From WHSW01 sp033856255 (GTDB lineage: Bacteria > Actinomycetota > Thermoleophilia > Solirubrobacterales > 70-9): DNA of 64,000 bases. Positions 41,451 to 48,892 of the stretch are shown piece after piece. Every line of letters starts with the position of its first letter. Within the stretch, counting starts at the first letter, position 1. The DNA is taken from contig JAWVFH010000027.1 in assembly GCA_033856255.1 (NCBI GenBank), positions 100,838 through 164,837 on the forward strand, read 5' to 3'. The notes beneath the pieces are model-generated. The model saw only the letters and a program-made list of their open reading frames with translations, ran no database searches and had not been told where the DNA came from. The translations under genes and the position numbers were made by a program.

Positions 41451-42614
41451 TTACGGGAGGCGATCGGCCTGCGAGTCCGCCCGCTCCAGGTAGGCGTCGA
41501 GAAGCTGCGCCGCCTCGCGCTCCGACCCAGGCATCAGATGCCCGTAGAGATCGAAGGTCAGCTTGATCGAGGAATGGCCCATGTACTGCGCGAGTGCCTT
41601 CGCGTTGACGCCGGCCGCGATCATGAACGAGGCATAGGTGTGCCTCGCCCGGTGAAGGCGCAGGCGCTCTGCGAGCCCTGAGGCACTCCAGGCGCTGTCA
41701 GCGCGGCGATAGAGCGTCGCCGCGTGAAACGGCTCCGCATCGTCCCGGCCGAACGCGAGCGCGCTTCCGGGGGCGTTCGGCGCCTCCAGTCTGCGATCGA
41801 GCAGCAGCTCGCGCAGGCGGTCCGGCATCGGCACGGAGCGCATCGAGGTCCGCGTCTTCGGGTCGATCGACCCGGCCTTGGGATCCCAGGATTCGCGAAC
41901 CGCGACGGTGCCGGCGACGAAGTCGACCGCGCTCCAGCGCAGCGCCCGGAGCTCGCCGTAGCGAAGGCCGGCGTAGAGGGCCGTCGCCCAGACCGCCTGA
42001 TCGGCGATCGGCAGCGCCGCGAGCAGCTCCGCCGCGATCTCGGGAGCGACGATCTCGACCTTGCGGGCCCGCGGCGCCGGCAGCTCGAGGTCCTGCGTCG
42101 GGTTGACCGGCAACCCGCCCCGCGACTTTGCGCGCCGGTAGATCGCCTGCAGCGGCTTGATCGTGTTGCGAAGCGTCGACGCCGAGTCGTTCTCTGCGTG
42201 CCAGCGATCGACCAGGAGCTGCAGGTCGTAGGTCGTGATCGCGCTCAGCTTCTCCCCGCCGATCAGCGGCAGGATCCGCTCCTCCAGGGCCTGGCGGTAG
42301 CCGCGAAGCGTGGATGGCTTGTACGGGTCTCCGGAGCGGTTACGGACCTCGCCCCTTTCCGCGCCGTCGAGCCATGCCGTGGCCGCTTCTCGAAGGGTCT
42401 GCTGGCTTGGGGCACGGAGGGCGCCGTGGTCGACCTGGCGCTTGGCATCCGCGCGCCACGAGCGCGCCTCCGCGTAGCTCGAGAACGTGCGGCGCAGCTT
42501 CCGGCCATCGCGCGACGAATAGACCCACGCCTCGTAGCTGACGACGCAGTTACAGCTCTGACCGTCGAGGGTCCGGCAAAGCTTCGAGTGTCTCTTCACG
42601 ATCCCGGCTGCCAT
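41451..42614 (-). CDS. int: tyrosine-family site-specific integrase
   Basis: A 387-residue phage-type integrase. An N-terminal AP2-like arm-binding region (SYEAWVYSSRDGRKLRRTFSSYAEARSW), a SAM-like core-binding domain (about 72-165) and the catalytic domain with R218 (AGLRYGE), K254, H321-x2-R324 (HRARHT), H347 (MGHSS) and Y357 (FDLYGH): all active residues are present. I prefer ATG 42614, which has a strong GAGGAGGG just upstream, over GTG 42662 that overlaps the xis stop. It reads towards attL 156 bp away. Confidence 0.95.
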   Translation of the reverse strand: MAAGIVKRHSKLCRTLDGQSCNCVVSYEAWVYSSRDGRKLRRTFSSYAEARSWRADAKRQVDHGALRAPSQQTLREAATAWLDGAERGEVRNRSGDPYKPSTLRGYRQALEERILPLIGGEKLSAITTYDLQLLVDRWHAENDSASTLRNTIKPLQAIYRRAKSRGGLPVNPTQDLELPAPRARKVEIVAPEIAAELLAALPIADQAVWATALYAGLRYGELRALRWSAVDFVAGTVAVRESWDPKAGSIDPKTRTSMRSVPMPDRLRELLLDRRLEAPNAPGSALAFGRDDAEPFHAATLYRRADSAWSASGLAERLRLHRARHTYASFMIAAGVNAKALAQYMGHSSIKLTFDLYGHLMPGSEREAAQLLDAYLERADSQADRLP

Positions 42615-42658
42615 CGACCCTCCTCTCGCACGACTCGTCGGAGCCGAGACTAGGGCGG

Positions 42659-42949
42659 TCACCGGACTGTTCCGTCGAGCGTCAGCGCCGCGTTCTCGTC
42701 GGCCCAGCGCTCCAGGTCGCCGAGCGGAATCAGTCGCATCCGGCCGCGGCGGATCACGCGGACCTCAGGCTGGACGTAGCGCTCGAAGGAGTCGACCGAG
42801 ATGCCCAGCGAGCTCGCGGCCTCGGCGCGGGTCAGCGCGACCCGCGGAACGCGCCCGATCTCTCGAATGACTTGAGACTCGCCACGGCCCCTCCCCCGCG
42901 CCCGACCAACTGCCTCTACCGCTCCCCTCGCTCTCCGATCCTCGCCCAT
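42659..42949 (-). CDS. excisionase-like helix-turn-helix protein
   Basis: A 96-residue protein. After a 35-residue basic leader comes LTRAEAASSLGISVDSFERYV with VIRRGRMRLIPLGDLERWADE, the MerR-like HTH_17 fold of excisionases: helix-turn-helix, then a wing with RxxRxIPxxDLERW. It lies directly upstream of the integrase on the same strand and probably directs excision and represses the pair. Confidence 0.85.
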   Translation of the reverse strand: MGEDRRARGAVEAVGRARGRGRGESQVIREIGRVPRVALTRAEAASSLGISVDSFERYVQPEVRVIRRGRMRLIPLGDLERWADENAALTLDGTVR

Positions 42950-43135
42950 CGCCTAGACACCTCGCCCGGATCCAGCTGCGACCAACTTCTCAGACACATC
43001 TCCCTAAACAGCCAAACAGCCGATTAGTCCACGCATCTTGTTCTCCGCTGCGTTCGCTCAAAAGCCAACCTCGCTCGCTTCCTCGTCTCGTTCCCACCCG
43101 TTGCCGCTTCCTAAATCACCAACTTTGCTGCCGGT

Positions 43136-43178
43136 CCCGACCCCGGTCGGACACCCATGGTGTGTGGGCGGGGTCGGG
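43136..43178. repeat. GC-rich palindrome, copy 1
   Basis: Arms CCCGACCCCG and CGGGGTCGGG around a 23-bp centre that contains ACACCCATGGTGTGT, itself palindromic at CCATGG. The same arms and centre recur 376 bp away. Confidence 0.8.
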
Positions 43179-43233
43179 GGCGGCAGCAGGCCCTCCACCC
43201 AGTCTGGAAGCGGCATCGGGTGAGACGGGCCGT

Positions 43234-43257
43234 CCCGGGGCAAATCCCGGGGCAAAT
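43234..43257 (+). repeat. 12-bp tandem repeat
   Basis: CCCGGGGCAAAT occurs twice head to tail (43234-43245, 43246-43257). Confidence 0.7.
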
Positions 43258-43511
43258 CTCACGCCTCGCAGCCCAATCTCGCCCCCCGTCGTCAGTCCCA
43301 CCGCCCCCGCATCAACGATCCCGCCCAAACTCCCTGACTTCCGCCGTCGCCCTCCTCGACACTCATCGACGCGCCTTCCGACTCACCCCTAACCGTCGCT
43401 CGTCTCTGCCACCCAACACTCGCTTCCAGCACTTCCGCAGCCCCGTTCCACCTCAACCCCATTGCCTATCCGCCCCAAACCCTGTGCCTCCAACTCCTGG
43501 CCCGAGCCGCT

Positions 43512-43553
43512 CCCGACCCCGTCCGGACACCATGGTGGGTGGGCGGGGTCGGG
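43512..43553. repeat. GC-rich palindrome, copy 2
   Basis: Arms CCCGACCCCG and CGGGGTCGGG as in copy 1; the centre has the perfect palindrome CACCATGGTG. Confidence 0.8.
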
Positions 43554-43654
43554 GGCGACGAGGGCCCTTAGGCCCTGTGCTCATGCGGAATAGGGGCGGA
43601 TTGGACCGGAATGGCATTCCGGGGGTGATTCCGGGGTGCGGGCTCTCTAAAAAC

Positions 43655-43683
43655 AGCTACTTCGCATGGAAAGCGATACTTCT
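43655..43683 (+). promoter_or_regulatory. cargo motif S1 (GCATGG variant)
   Basis: CTACTTC-GCATGG-AAAGCGATACTT, 64 nt before the RTX-like gene. GCATGG replaces the TCGTCC centre; the AAAGCGATACTT half matches the other sites. Confidence 0.7.
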
Positions 43684-43747
43684 CTTGCCCCAGGGAACTT
43701 CCCGCCGGACCACACCTTCTTGCGCGCAGTCTTGTTGCTAACGACAG

Positions 43748-44500
43748 ATGCCGAGAACGAGAAAGCTAAGCCTGGGGTTCCTGGCAATGATTGCGGTCGC
43801 GGGCCTCATGTCGTGCATGGTGCGAGGGGGTCTGGCGTCAGCTCAAGTAGACGTACGGGAAGCCGCTGCGCCCGCCACCGTTGAATCGTCGCCCAACTGC
43901 TCCGGAAACCCGGACACATGCCTGTTGGTGATAGGTAGCGAGGCTGACGACGAGATGAGGCTCATCACCAGCGACCCGCATCGCTGGACAATCACCGACG
44001 AGGTTGGCGTCACAAGCACGACGTGCGACGAGATCAGTCCCAGCAAGGTCAGATGTCCTGTCGGCGTCGACCCTTACATCACACTGGAACTGCAAGACGG
44101 GCAAGACAGCCTGATAGTCCCCGACACTTTCGTGAACTACGAATACTCCGTCTTTAGTGGTGGGCGGGGGGCTGACACGATGATTTTCCGCGGTACAGAG
44201 GGAGAGGAGGTTTTCGGCGGCGCTGGGGGAGACAGCCTCGATACCGGCCGCGGTGACGATGCGCTGTCCGGGGACAGCGGCCGGGATTCGCTACGAGGCG
44301 GCGGCGGTAGCGATGGCCTCTACGACGAGATCATCGTCAAGAACAGGCCGGGGCGCCAGCCAAACCACTATCTCGACTGCGGCGCCGGCCAACTAGACCA
44401 CGCCCACGTCGATCCTCACGATGTACAGCCGCTGCACTGCGAGCACACGTATCCAGCGGACGCCCGTCCTCGGAAGACGGTCGACCTCCCGCCCCGGTAA
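43748..44500 (+). CDS. secreted RTX-like protein (cargo a)
   Basis: A 250-residue exported protein: signal peptide at about 1-32 (LGFLAMIAVAGLMSCMVRGGLASA), a beta-rich part with Cys51, Cys58, Cys93 and Cys103, then a short beta-roll at about 138-190 built from GGRGADTMIF, GGAGGDSLDTGRGDDALSGDSGRDSLRG repeats. The C-terminus, LDCGAGQLDHAHVDPHDVQPLHCEH, has the two-Cys pattern shared with cargo e and with the chromosomal gene at 33298. Calcium binding is likely; role unknown. Confidence 0.75.
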   Translation: MPRTRKLSLGFLAMIAVAGLMSCMVRGGLASAQVDVREAAAPATVESSPNCSGNPDTCLLVIGSEADDEMRLITSDPHRWTITDEVGVTSTTCDEISPSKVRCPVGVDPYITLELQDGQDSLIVPDTFVNYEYSVFSGGRGADTMIFRGTEGEEVFGGAGGDSLDTGRGDDALSGDSGRDSLRGGGGSDGLYDEIIVKNRPGRQPNHYLDCGAGQLDHAHVDPHDVQPLHCEHTYPADARPRKTVDLPPR

Positions 44501-44510
44501 CCGATCGTAG

Positions 44511-44564
44511 AAGTGTCGCTTTGGACGAAAAGCGATCGTTTCGCTTGCATGGAAAGCGCACCTA
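44511..44564. promoter_or_regulatory. cargo motif S2 (composite, between convergent genes)
   Basis: A TCGTCC-type site on the minus strand (44511-44538) abuts a GCATGG-type site (44539-44564). It lies between the 3' ends of cargo a and b, so here it is not upstream of a known gene. Confidence 0.65.
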
Positions 44565-44575
44565 TTGGCGGCGCG

Positions 44576-45049
44576 CTAGCGGCGCGCGTGCCACGGGAGT
44601 GGATATTCCGTGGCGCAGCTCGGTGCTGATGGCTGAAAGGAGACGAGCATGACGGTGTAGACGCCCTTGGCCAAGTGGTCGTTGACGAAGCGACCCTGAA
44701 AGTCGTAGTACCGGCGAACGTTGTACCCGAGGACCGGCGGGACGTACTCGGCGAGGCGGAACTCGCCGTTCCGCTTGATCTTCCCGCGTAGTCGCCAGCC
44801 CACCCGCGTGACCGTTCCGTCGTCACATTGAAGGGGCGCGTTGTTGATTTCCACCTCGAGCAGTCGAGTCTTGTGTGATCTGACGTGGACTCGGACATCT
44901 CCGTAGTTCGGCGGATCGAATTCTCCGTACAACACGCCCGGCTTCACGCCTGCTGCATCCCCAGCCCCCGTCATGGCATGAGCACCGGCGGCGAAAACCA
45001 GCACGCCAGCAATCACAGCTATCGAATGGAGGATCCGCATCGCCTTCAT
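44576..45049 (-). CDS. small secreted two-cysteine protein (cargo b)
   Basis: A 157-residue exported protein: signal peptide (ILHSIAVIAGVLVFAAGAHA), then an all-beta domain. PLQCDDGT at about 78-85 and SCATEYPLPW at the C-terminus are conserved in cargo d and f (QCEDGT/SCEDGT and DCSTPFAQPW/DCATPGPVPW), so the three are paralogues of a family I do not recognise. The two Cys probably form a disulphide. ATG start; motif S3 lies 26 nt upstream. Confidence 0.7.
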   Translation of the reverse strand: MKAMRILHSIAVIAGVLVFAAGAHAMTGAGDAAGVKPGVLYGEFDPPNYGDVRVHVRSHKTRLLEVEINNAPLQCDDGTVTRVGWRLRGKIKRNGEFRLAEYVPPVLGYNVRRYYDFQGRFVNDHLAKGVYTVMLVSFQPSAPSCATEYPLPWHARR

Positions 45050-45075
45050 GGATCAAGAACCGCCGGTCAATGAAT

Positions 45076-45105
45076 AGTTGCGCTTTGGACGAAAAGCACT
45101 ACTTT
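45076..45105 (-). promoter_or_regulatory. cargo motif S3
   Basis: On the minus strand AAAGTAGTGCTTT-TCGTCC-AAAGCGCAACT, a clear dyad. It is 26 nt before the cargo b start and in the gene's orientation. Confidence 0.75.
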
Positions 45106-45164
45106 CCGCGACCCGCTTGTTGCCGAGGGGTTCGGAGCTTGCGGACCGTTGCGACCGCGAGCGG

Positions 45165-46901
45165 TCAGCTATCGGCGACCGCCAGGCGCACTTGAAACCG
45201 GGTCGGCGGTTGGTGAGGCGCCGAGTACGCGACGTGGATCTCGAGCCGCTTCCGCTGCGCGACCGTCTCGAAGTCGCGCTCCTTTAGCGCCTCCGATCGC
45301 CTGGGAACGAACCTCCCCGCGTGAATCGACGTGCTCCGGATCCTCGTCAGCACACGATCAGACCTCGGTGCCGTGAACCAGGCGCGGACCTCGCACGTCT
45401 CTCGCGCTTCCACTGGGCAGCCGAGTCTCGTCCGCAACGCGTCCCGAGAGCGATAGGCGATTTCGTCAACCTGGCGGCGGACCAAGCGCCGAAACTCCTC
45501 CGGGTCCGGATACGGGCAGTACTCAAATGGATCGCTGCAGATCCTCGTCTCGGGCAGCGTCGCTATGCCCCTGGTACCGAAATCACCGACCACCTCACCA
45601 TCTGGGCGCTGCGCCAGCACGAAGCCGAATTCACACCCGATCCCCGGGGGGCTGACGTAGCAGTCGTCACTGTAGGCGGTGCCCACGGTGGCCACGATGC
45701 CGCTCGGCAGCAGCTGGACCGAGTTTCCCCAGCTGTAGAGGCCGGCGACCAACAACTTGTGGGTCTGGGAGCCGGACGCTGGGTCGAACTGGCCCTCGGG
45801 CGTGTACGCCGTCTGCGTGACCGTGTCCGTGCCTTCTTTGACGTACTCATGACCGACGGCGAACACGCCCCCCGAACTCAGTACGACGAGGTCGGCCGGA
45901 CAGACGCCGGCTGGTTCACGCGAAGCAATCCCGAACGCCGAGTCGAGCGTCCCGTCTGCCCTGATCCGAAGCGCTGAGCCGCCACGGCAGAACGAAGGCG
46001 CGTCGGGGAACGCTGTTTCAGGAGCCAATCGCACCGTCGCCGCGCCCGCCTGATCCATCGCGAGCGCCTTGACGGCGTAGTAGGGGGAGCTACCAGTAGA
46101 GCCAGAGGAGTCCGCGACGGGGATCTCGCTCGACCCGTCGCCATTGAAGCTCGCATCCGGCGTTCCGTCCACGTTGAACTGCGCCGCCACAACCTCTGCG
46201 TCGCCGGAGTCCTGGAGTGCTTGGCCGATGACGAGAATCCGATCGTCCGGTCTGACGGCGACCACCGCACCGCGCTGAAACGAGTAAAGGCCCTGAAGTG
46301 AGCTCGCCGGAATCGGGCTGGCGACCGTCAGGCCATCACCGTCGAAGCTCTCGTCGGGACGTCCATCCACGGTGAAGCGTTCGACGGCCAGCGTGTTTCC
46401 GATCGAACCGGCGACCAACGGCCGACCGGCCGAATCGACGGCTAGGTGGTCGATGCTCCCTCCCGCCGGCTGCGGCACCGCGACACCCTCCACGCCGAAG
46501 GATCGGTCGAGCTCACCGCGGCCGGTCAGCCGCACGAGACGGGCGCCGGGCCCTGCGAGCAGGATGTCTCCATTCGGGGCTACGGCGACCGCGTTCGGGG
46601 GATTGGGACTCTCGGTGCGGTCCAAGGCGGTGTAACCGCCGTGACCGAACGACGGGTCGAGGGTGCCGTCTGGGAGATAGCGCGCGACGATCGGCCGCAG
46701 TTTCTCGGGGTCGTACATCGAACCCGCAACGACGATCCTGCCGTCTGGCGTCAGCGCGCTCGCACCGAATGAGACCACCGGTGACGGAACGCTCTGCGGG
46801 TTGAGCGAAGCCTCGACCGAGGTCGAGAGACCGACGGTGAGAACGCTCGCGGTCGCGAGAACCGCCAGCTGTCTGATCAGTGTGAGGAACCGACGGGACA
46901 C
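45165..46901 (-). CDS. secreted delta-60 repeat beta-propeller protein (cargo c)
   Basis: A 578-residue exported protein. After a signal peptide ending near VEAS come about six delta-60 repeats of the form GRIVVAGS ... LARYLPDGTLDPSFGxxG (LDPSFG, LDRSFG, PDESFD, PDASFN, LDSAFG). A C-terminal region of about 130 residues with several Cys (RICSDPFEYCPYPDPEEF onward) is absent from the two paralogues. GTG start, motif S4 28 nt upstream. Such propellers may be surface adhesins or ligand binders. Confidence 0.8.
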   Translation of the reverse strand: MSRRFLTLIRQLAVLATASVLTVGLSTSVEASLNPQSVPSPVVSFGASALTPDGRIVVAGSMYDPEKLRPIVARYLPDGTLDPSFGHGGYTALDRTESPNPPNAVAVAPNGDILLAGPGARLVRLTGRGELDRSFGVEGVAVPQPAGGSIDHLAVDSAGRPLVAGSIGNTLAVERFTVDGRPDESFDGDGLTVASPIPASSLQGLYSFQRGAVVAVRPDDRILVIGQALQDSGDAEVVAAQFNVDGTPDASFNGDGSSEIPVADSSGSTGSSPYYAVKALAMDQAGAATVRLAPETAFPDAPSFCRGGSALRIRADGTLDSAFGIASREPAGVCPADLVVLSSGGVFAVGHEYVKEGTDTVTQTAYTPEGQFDPASGSQTHKLLVAGLYSWGNSVQLLPSGIVATVGTAYSDDCYVSPPGIGCEFGFVLAQRPDGEVVGDFGTRGIATLPETRICSDPFEYCPYPDPEEFRRLVRRQVDEIAYRSRDALRTRLGCPVEARETCEVRAWFTAPRSDRVLTRIRSTSIHAGRFVPRRSEALKERDFETVAQRKRLEIHVAYSAPHQPPTRFQVRLAVADS

Positions 46902-46929
46902 GACTCCTCCAATACCCGCCGGAGCCGAG

Positions 46930-46980
46930 AGTTGCGCTTCGGACGAATCGTGCTACTTCTCGTCCAAAGCGACACTTCTT
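46930..46980. promoter_or_regulatory. cargo motif S4 (divergent pair)
   Basis: Two TCGTCC sites back to back: one on the minus strand (46930-46958) facing cargo c and one on the plus strand (46958-46980) facing cargo d. Each is 25-28 nt from its gene's start. This is the clearest sign that the site has direction. Confidence 0.8.
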
Positions 46981-47005
46981 GCCGTCCAGGCTGTTGAGGG
47001 AAGTA

Positions 47006-47488
47006 ATGGGTCCTGGCGGGTGGCGAAGGCGGCGATCGCGACGGCGGCTACTGGGCGCGTTCGTGCTGACATGCGCCTTGAGCGGTTTGTGGATCTCAAG
47101 CGGTTCCGCCCGGACAATCCGCCATCCCGATTACCAGGGGACGCTTAGCGGACCGGGGGTAAGCGGTTCGGTCTCCCTCAAGCTGCGTGATCAAAAGCTG
47201 CGGCCGCTGGTTGTTGAGGTCCGGGACTTCGTTCTCCAGTGTGAGGACGGTACGACCTCAACTCGGAGCGTTGTCTTCCAGGCCGATGTCGACGATGACG
47301 GAAGCTTCCTGAGCCAAGTGTTCCGGCACAGCGAGACCGGTGAGCTCTACGCCCAGGTCACCGGCAAGCTGAAGGCGGATAAGGCGAAGGGGGTCTTTTA
47401 CATGATCAGTAACTCGTTCGACCCGAACATCGGGCCGGATTGCTCAACGCCGTTTGCGCAGCCGTGGAAGGCACCTGCCGTTCGCTAG
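47006..47488 (+). CDS. small secreted two-cysteine protein (cargo d)
   Basis: A 160-residue protein from ATG 47006, preceded by GAGGGA; a TTG at 46979 in the same frame would lie inside the motif. Arg-rich N-terminus, signal peptide (LLGAFVLTCALSGLWISSGSA), then LKLRDQKLRPLVVEVRDFVLQCEDGT and, at the end, DCSTPFAQPWKAP. Closest in layout to cargo f: both have VSxKxxDKxKGxFYxxSxS-like segments before the second Cys (KGVFYMISNSF versus QGTFYFLSDSY). Confidence 0.7.
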   Translation: MGPGGWRRRRSRRRLLGAFVLTCALSGLWISSGSARTIRHPDYQGTLSGPGVSGSVSLKLRDQKLRPLVVEVRDFVLQCEDGTTSTRSVVFQADVDDDGSFLSQVFRHSETGELYAQVTGKLKADKAKGVFYMISNSFDPNIGPDCSTPFAQPWKAPAVR

Positions 47489-47513
47489 ACGGCCCCGTGT
47501 CGCGACCTAGAAC

Positions 47514-47541
47514 AGTCGCTTTTCATCCGAAGCAATACTCC
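47514..47541 (+). promoter_or_regulatory. cargo motif S5
   Basis: AGTCGCTTT-TCATCC-GAAGCAATACT, 29 nt before the cargo e GTG. One base of the TCGTCC centre differs. Confidence 0.7.
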
Positions 47542-47570
47542 GGTGGGCTTCGGGTGTTGAGAGGTCGATC

Positions 47571-48245
47571 GTGCTGAAGCCTGCCTTCCTTTTGCTGCTC
47601 GCCGTCCTTGTGACCGGCGCTGGCGCCGCCGATGCGGCTACTACGCCGACCGCGGTGACGGCCGCCGTGTACCCGCCGACAAACACGGGATGGGTTCGGA
47701 TTCACGGCGGGCCCACGATCAACCAGATCGCGGTGAGTCGTTCCGGGCCAAGCGCGCTCCTCGTATCGGATGCGACGGCAGGGGTTACGGCCACACCGAA
47801 ATGTGCCTCAGGCGCCCCGACCGGCTACGACGATTGCGGATGCGAACAACTTGACGCCATGACCGCCACCTGCACGAACCCCTACGGGACCGGCATCAAC
47901 GTCTCGCTCGAGGCTGGCGATGACACGCTGCGCGTCTCATCGCCGACGCGCGTGTATGCGCGAGGCGGCGATGGCAGCGATCGCCTGACCGCCGGCAGTG
48001 GGAACGATGCGCTCGGCGACCAAGGGGGGAATGACCGCATGTCGGGACGCCAGGGCAACGACACGCTGGTTCCCGGGCGAGGCCACGATTCCGCCTTCGG
48101 CGGGGCCGGCGACGACTATCTACTGCTTCACAACGGCGACCGAGACCGGAGAATCGATTGCGGCCGTGGGAACGATCACGCAGTCATCGATCGCAGGCTC
48201 GATCCCCCACCGTTGGACTGCGAGCACGTCAGCTATTCGCGGTAG
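47571..48245 (+). CDS. secreted RTX-like protein (cargo e)
   Basis: A 224-residue exported protein starting at GTG: signal peptide (FLLLLAVLVTGAGAADA), a Cys-containing beta part (CASGAPTGYDDCGCEQLDAM), then beta-roll repeats GGDGSDRLTAGSGNDALGDQGGNDRMSGRQGNDTLVPGRGHDSAFGGAGDDYL split by aspartates, and the two-Cys end IDCGRGNDHAVIDRRLDPPP LDCEH. Paralogue of cargo a. Confidence 0.75.
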   Translation: MLKPAFLLLLAVLVTGAGAADAATTPTAVTAAVYPPTNTGWVRIHGGPTINQIAVSRSGPSALLVSDATAGVTATPKCASGAPTGYDDCGCEQLDAMTATCTNPYGTGINVSLEAGDDTLRVSSPTRVYARGGDGSDRLTAGSGNDALGDQGGNDRMSGRQGNDTLVPGRGHDSAFGGAGDDYLLLHNGDRDRRIDCGRGNDHAVIDRRLDPPPLDCEHVSYSR

Positions 48246-48254
48246 CTAGCTTGA

Positions 48255-48304
48255 GAAGCGCTTCCATGCGGGCGTAGCACACTTCGTCCAAAGCACTACT
48301 TTTC
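48255..48304 (+). promoter_or_regulatory. cargo motif S6 (composite)
   Basis: A CCATGC-type site (48255-48276) followed by CACACT-TCGTCC-AAAGCACTACTTTT (48277-48304), 19 nt before the cargo f start. Confidence 0.75.
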
Positions 48305-48322
48305 AGATCAATCCGGTTTTCC

Positions 48323-48784
48323 GTGAGCGTGAGCTCCCAAAGCGCGGCGTCCCGATCGTTTGCCTTGCTTGCGATCGCGTGCGCGTGGTGCCTAGCCGCT
48401 CCAGCCGCAGACGGCGCGCCTGCCCCCGTGCACTTTCAGGGAGTGATCAAGCCGCCGTACCAGGGCACGGTCGACGTCGACTTGCGCTCGCGAGGTCGCG
48501 TTGTCTCGATCAAAATCCGAGATATTGCGGTCTCGTGCGAGGACGGTACGGAGCCTGTATTCGATTTCAAGTTCCGAGCCAACGTTCGAAAAAACGGCAC
48601 TTTCCGACGTCAGCAGATCCTCAGCTACGCCCCTTTCGGTCAGTCGTTTACCGAGATTGCCGGCCAGGTGTCAACGAACAAGGTTCAGGGGACCTTCTAT
48701 TTCCTCAGCGACTCCTACCAGCCGGATCACCAACCCGACTGCGCGACGCCCGGACCAGTGCCGTGGAAAGCGACCCCGCAGTAG
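48323..48784 (+). CDS. small secreted two-cysteine protein (cargo f)
   Basis: A 153-residue protein starting at GTG 48323 (GTG 48329 also possible): signal peptide (SFALLAIACAWCLAAPAADG), FQGVIKPPYQGTVDVDLRSRGRVVSIKIRDIAVSCEDGT split around the first Cys, and DCATPGPVPWKATPQ at the C-terminus. Third member of the family of cargo b and d. No enzymatic motif; an exported beta-sandwich binding protein is the simplest reading. Confidence 0.7.
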   Translation: MSVSSQSAASRSFALLAIACAWCLAAPAADGAPAPVHFQGVIKPPYQGTVDVDLRSRGRVVSIKIRDIAVSCEDGTEPVFDFKFRANVRKNGTFRRQQILSYAPFGQSFTEIAGQVSTNKVQGTFYFLSDSYQPDHQPDCATPGPVPWKATPQ

Positions 48785-48830
48785 GCCCCCTCGACGGCGT
48801 ATCACCTGACAAGTCCGGCTCTTCACGAGT

Positions 48831-48856
48831 ACCGCTCTCGTCCAAAGTGTGCCTTT
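48831..48856 (+). promoter_or_regulatory. cargo motif S7
   Basis: ACCGCTC-TCGTCC-AAAGTGTGCCTTT, 36 nt before cargo g. Confidence 0.7.
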
Positions 48857-48892
48857 GGCGAGTCGATCGGCCGAAACAGGGGTTCGTGAGAC

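Larger units (their letters stand above)
42950..43747. other. 800-bp non-coding control/origin-like segment of the element
   Basis: No convincing gene. It holds two long palindromes (43136-43178, 43512-43553), a 12-bp tandem repeat (43234-43257), a 2x ATTCCGGGG repeat (43616-43638) and, between the palindromes, about 330 bp that are strikingly C-rich and G-poor on the plus strand. Such strand asymmetry and iterated palindromes recall origins or transfer sites. It ends in the first intergenic motif and the start of the first cargo gene. Confidence 0.6.

Noticed and set aside
41451..42949. A prophage
   Set aside because: Apart from integrase and excisionase there are no capsid, terminase, portal, tail or lysis genes.
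43157..43741. A coding gene between xis and the first cargo gene
   Set aside because: The frames cross the palindromes, have no domain and are Pro/Arg-biased; the region looks non-coding.
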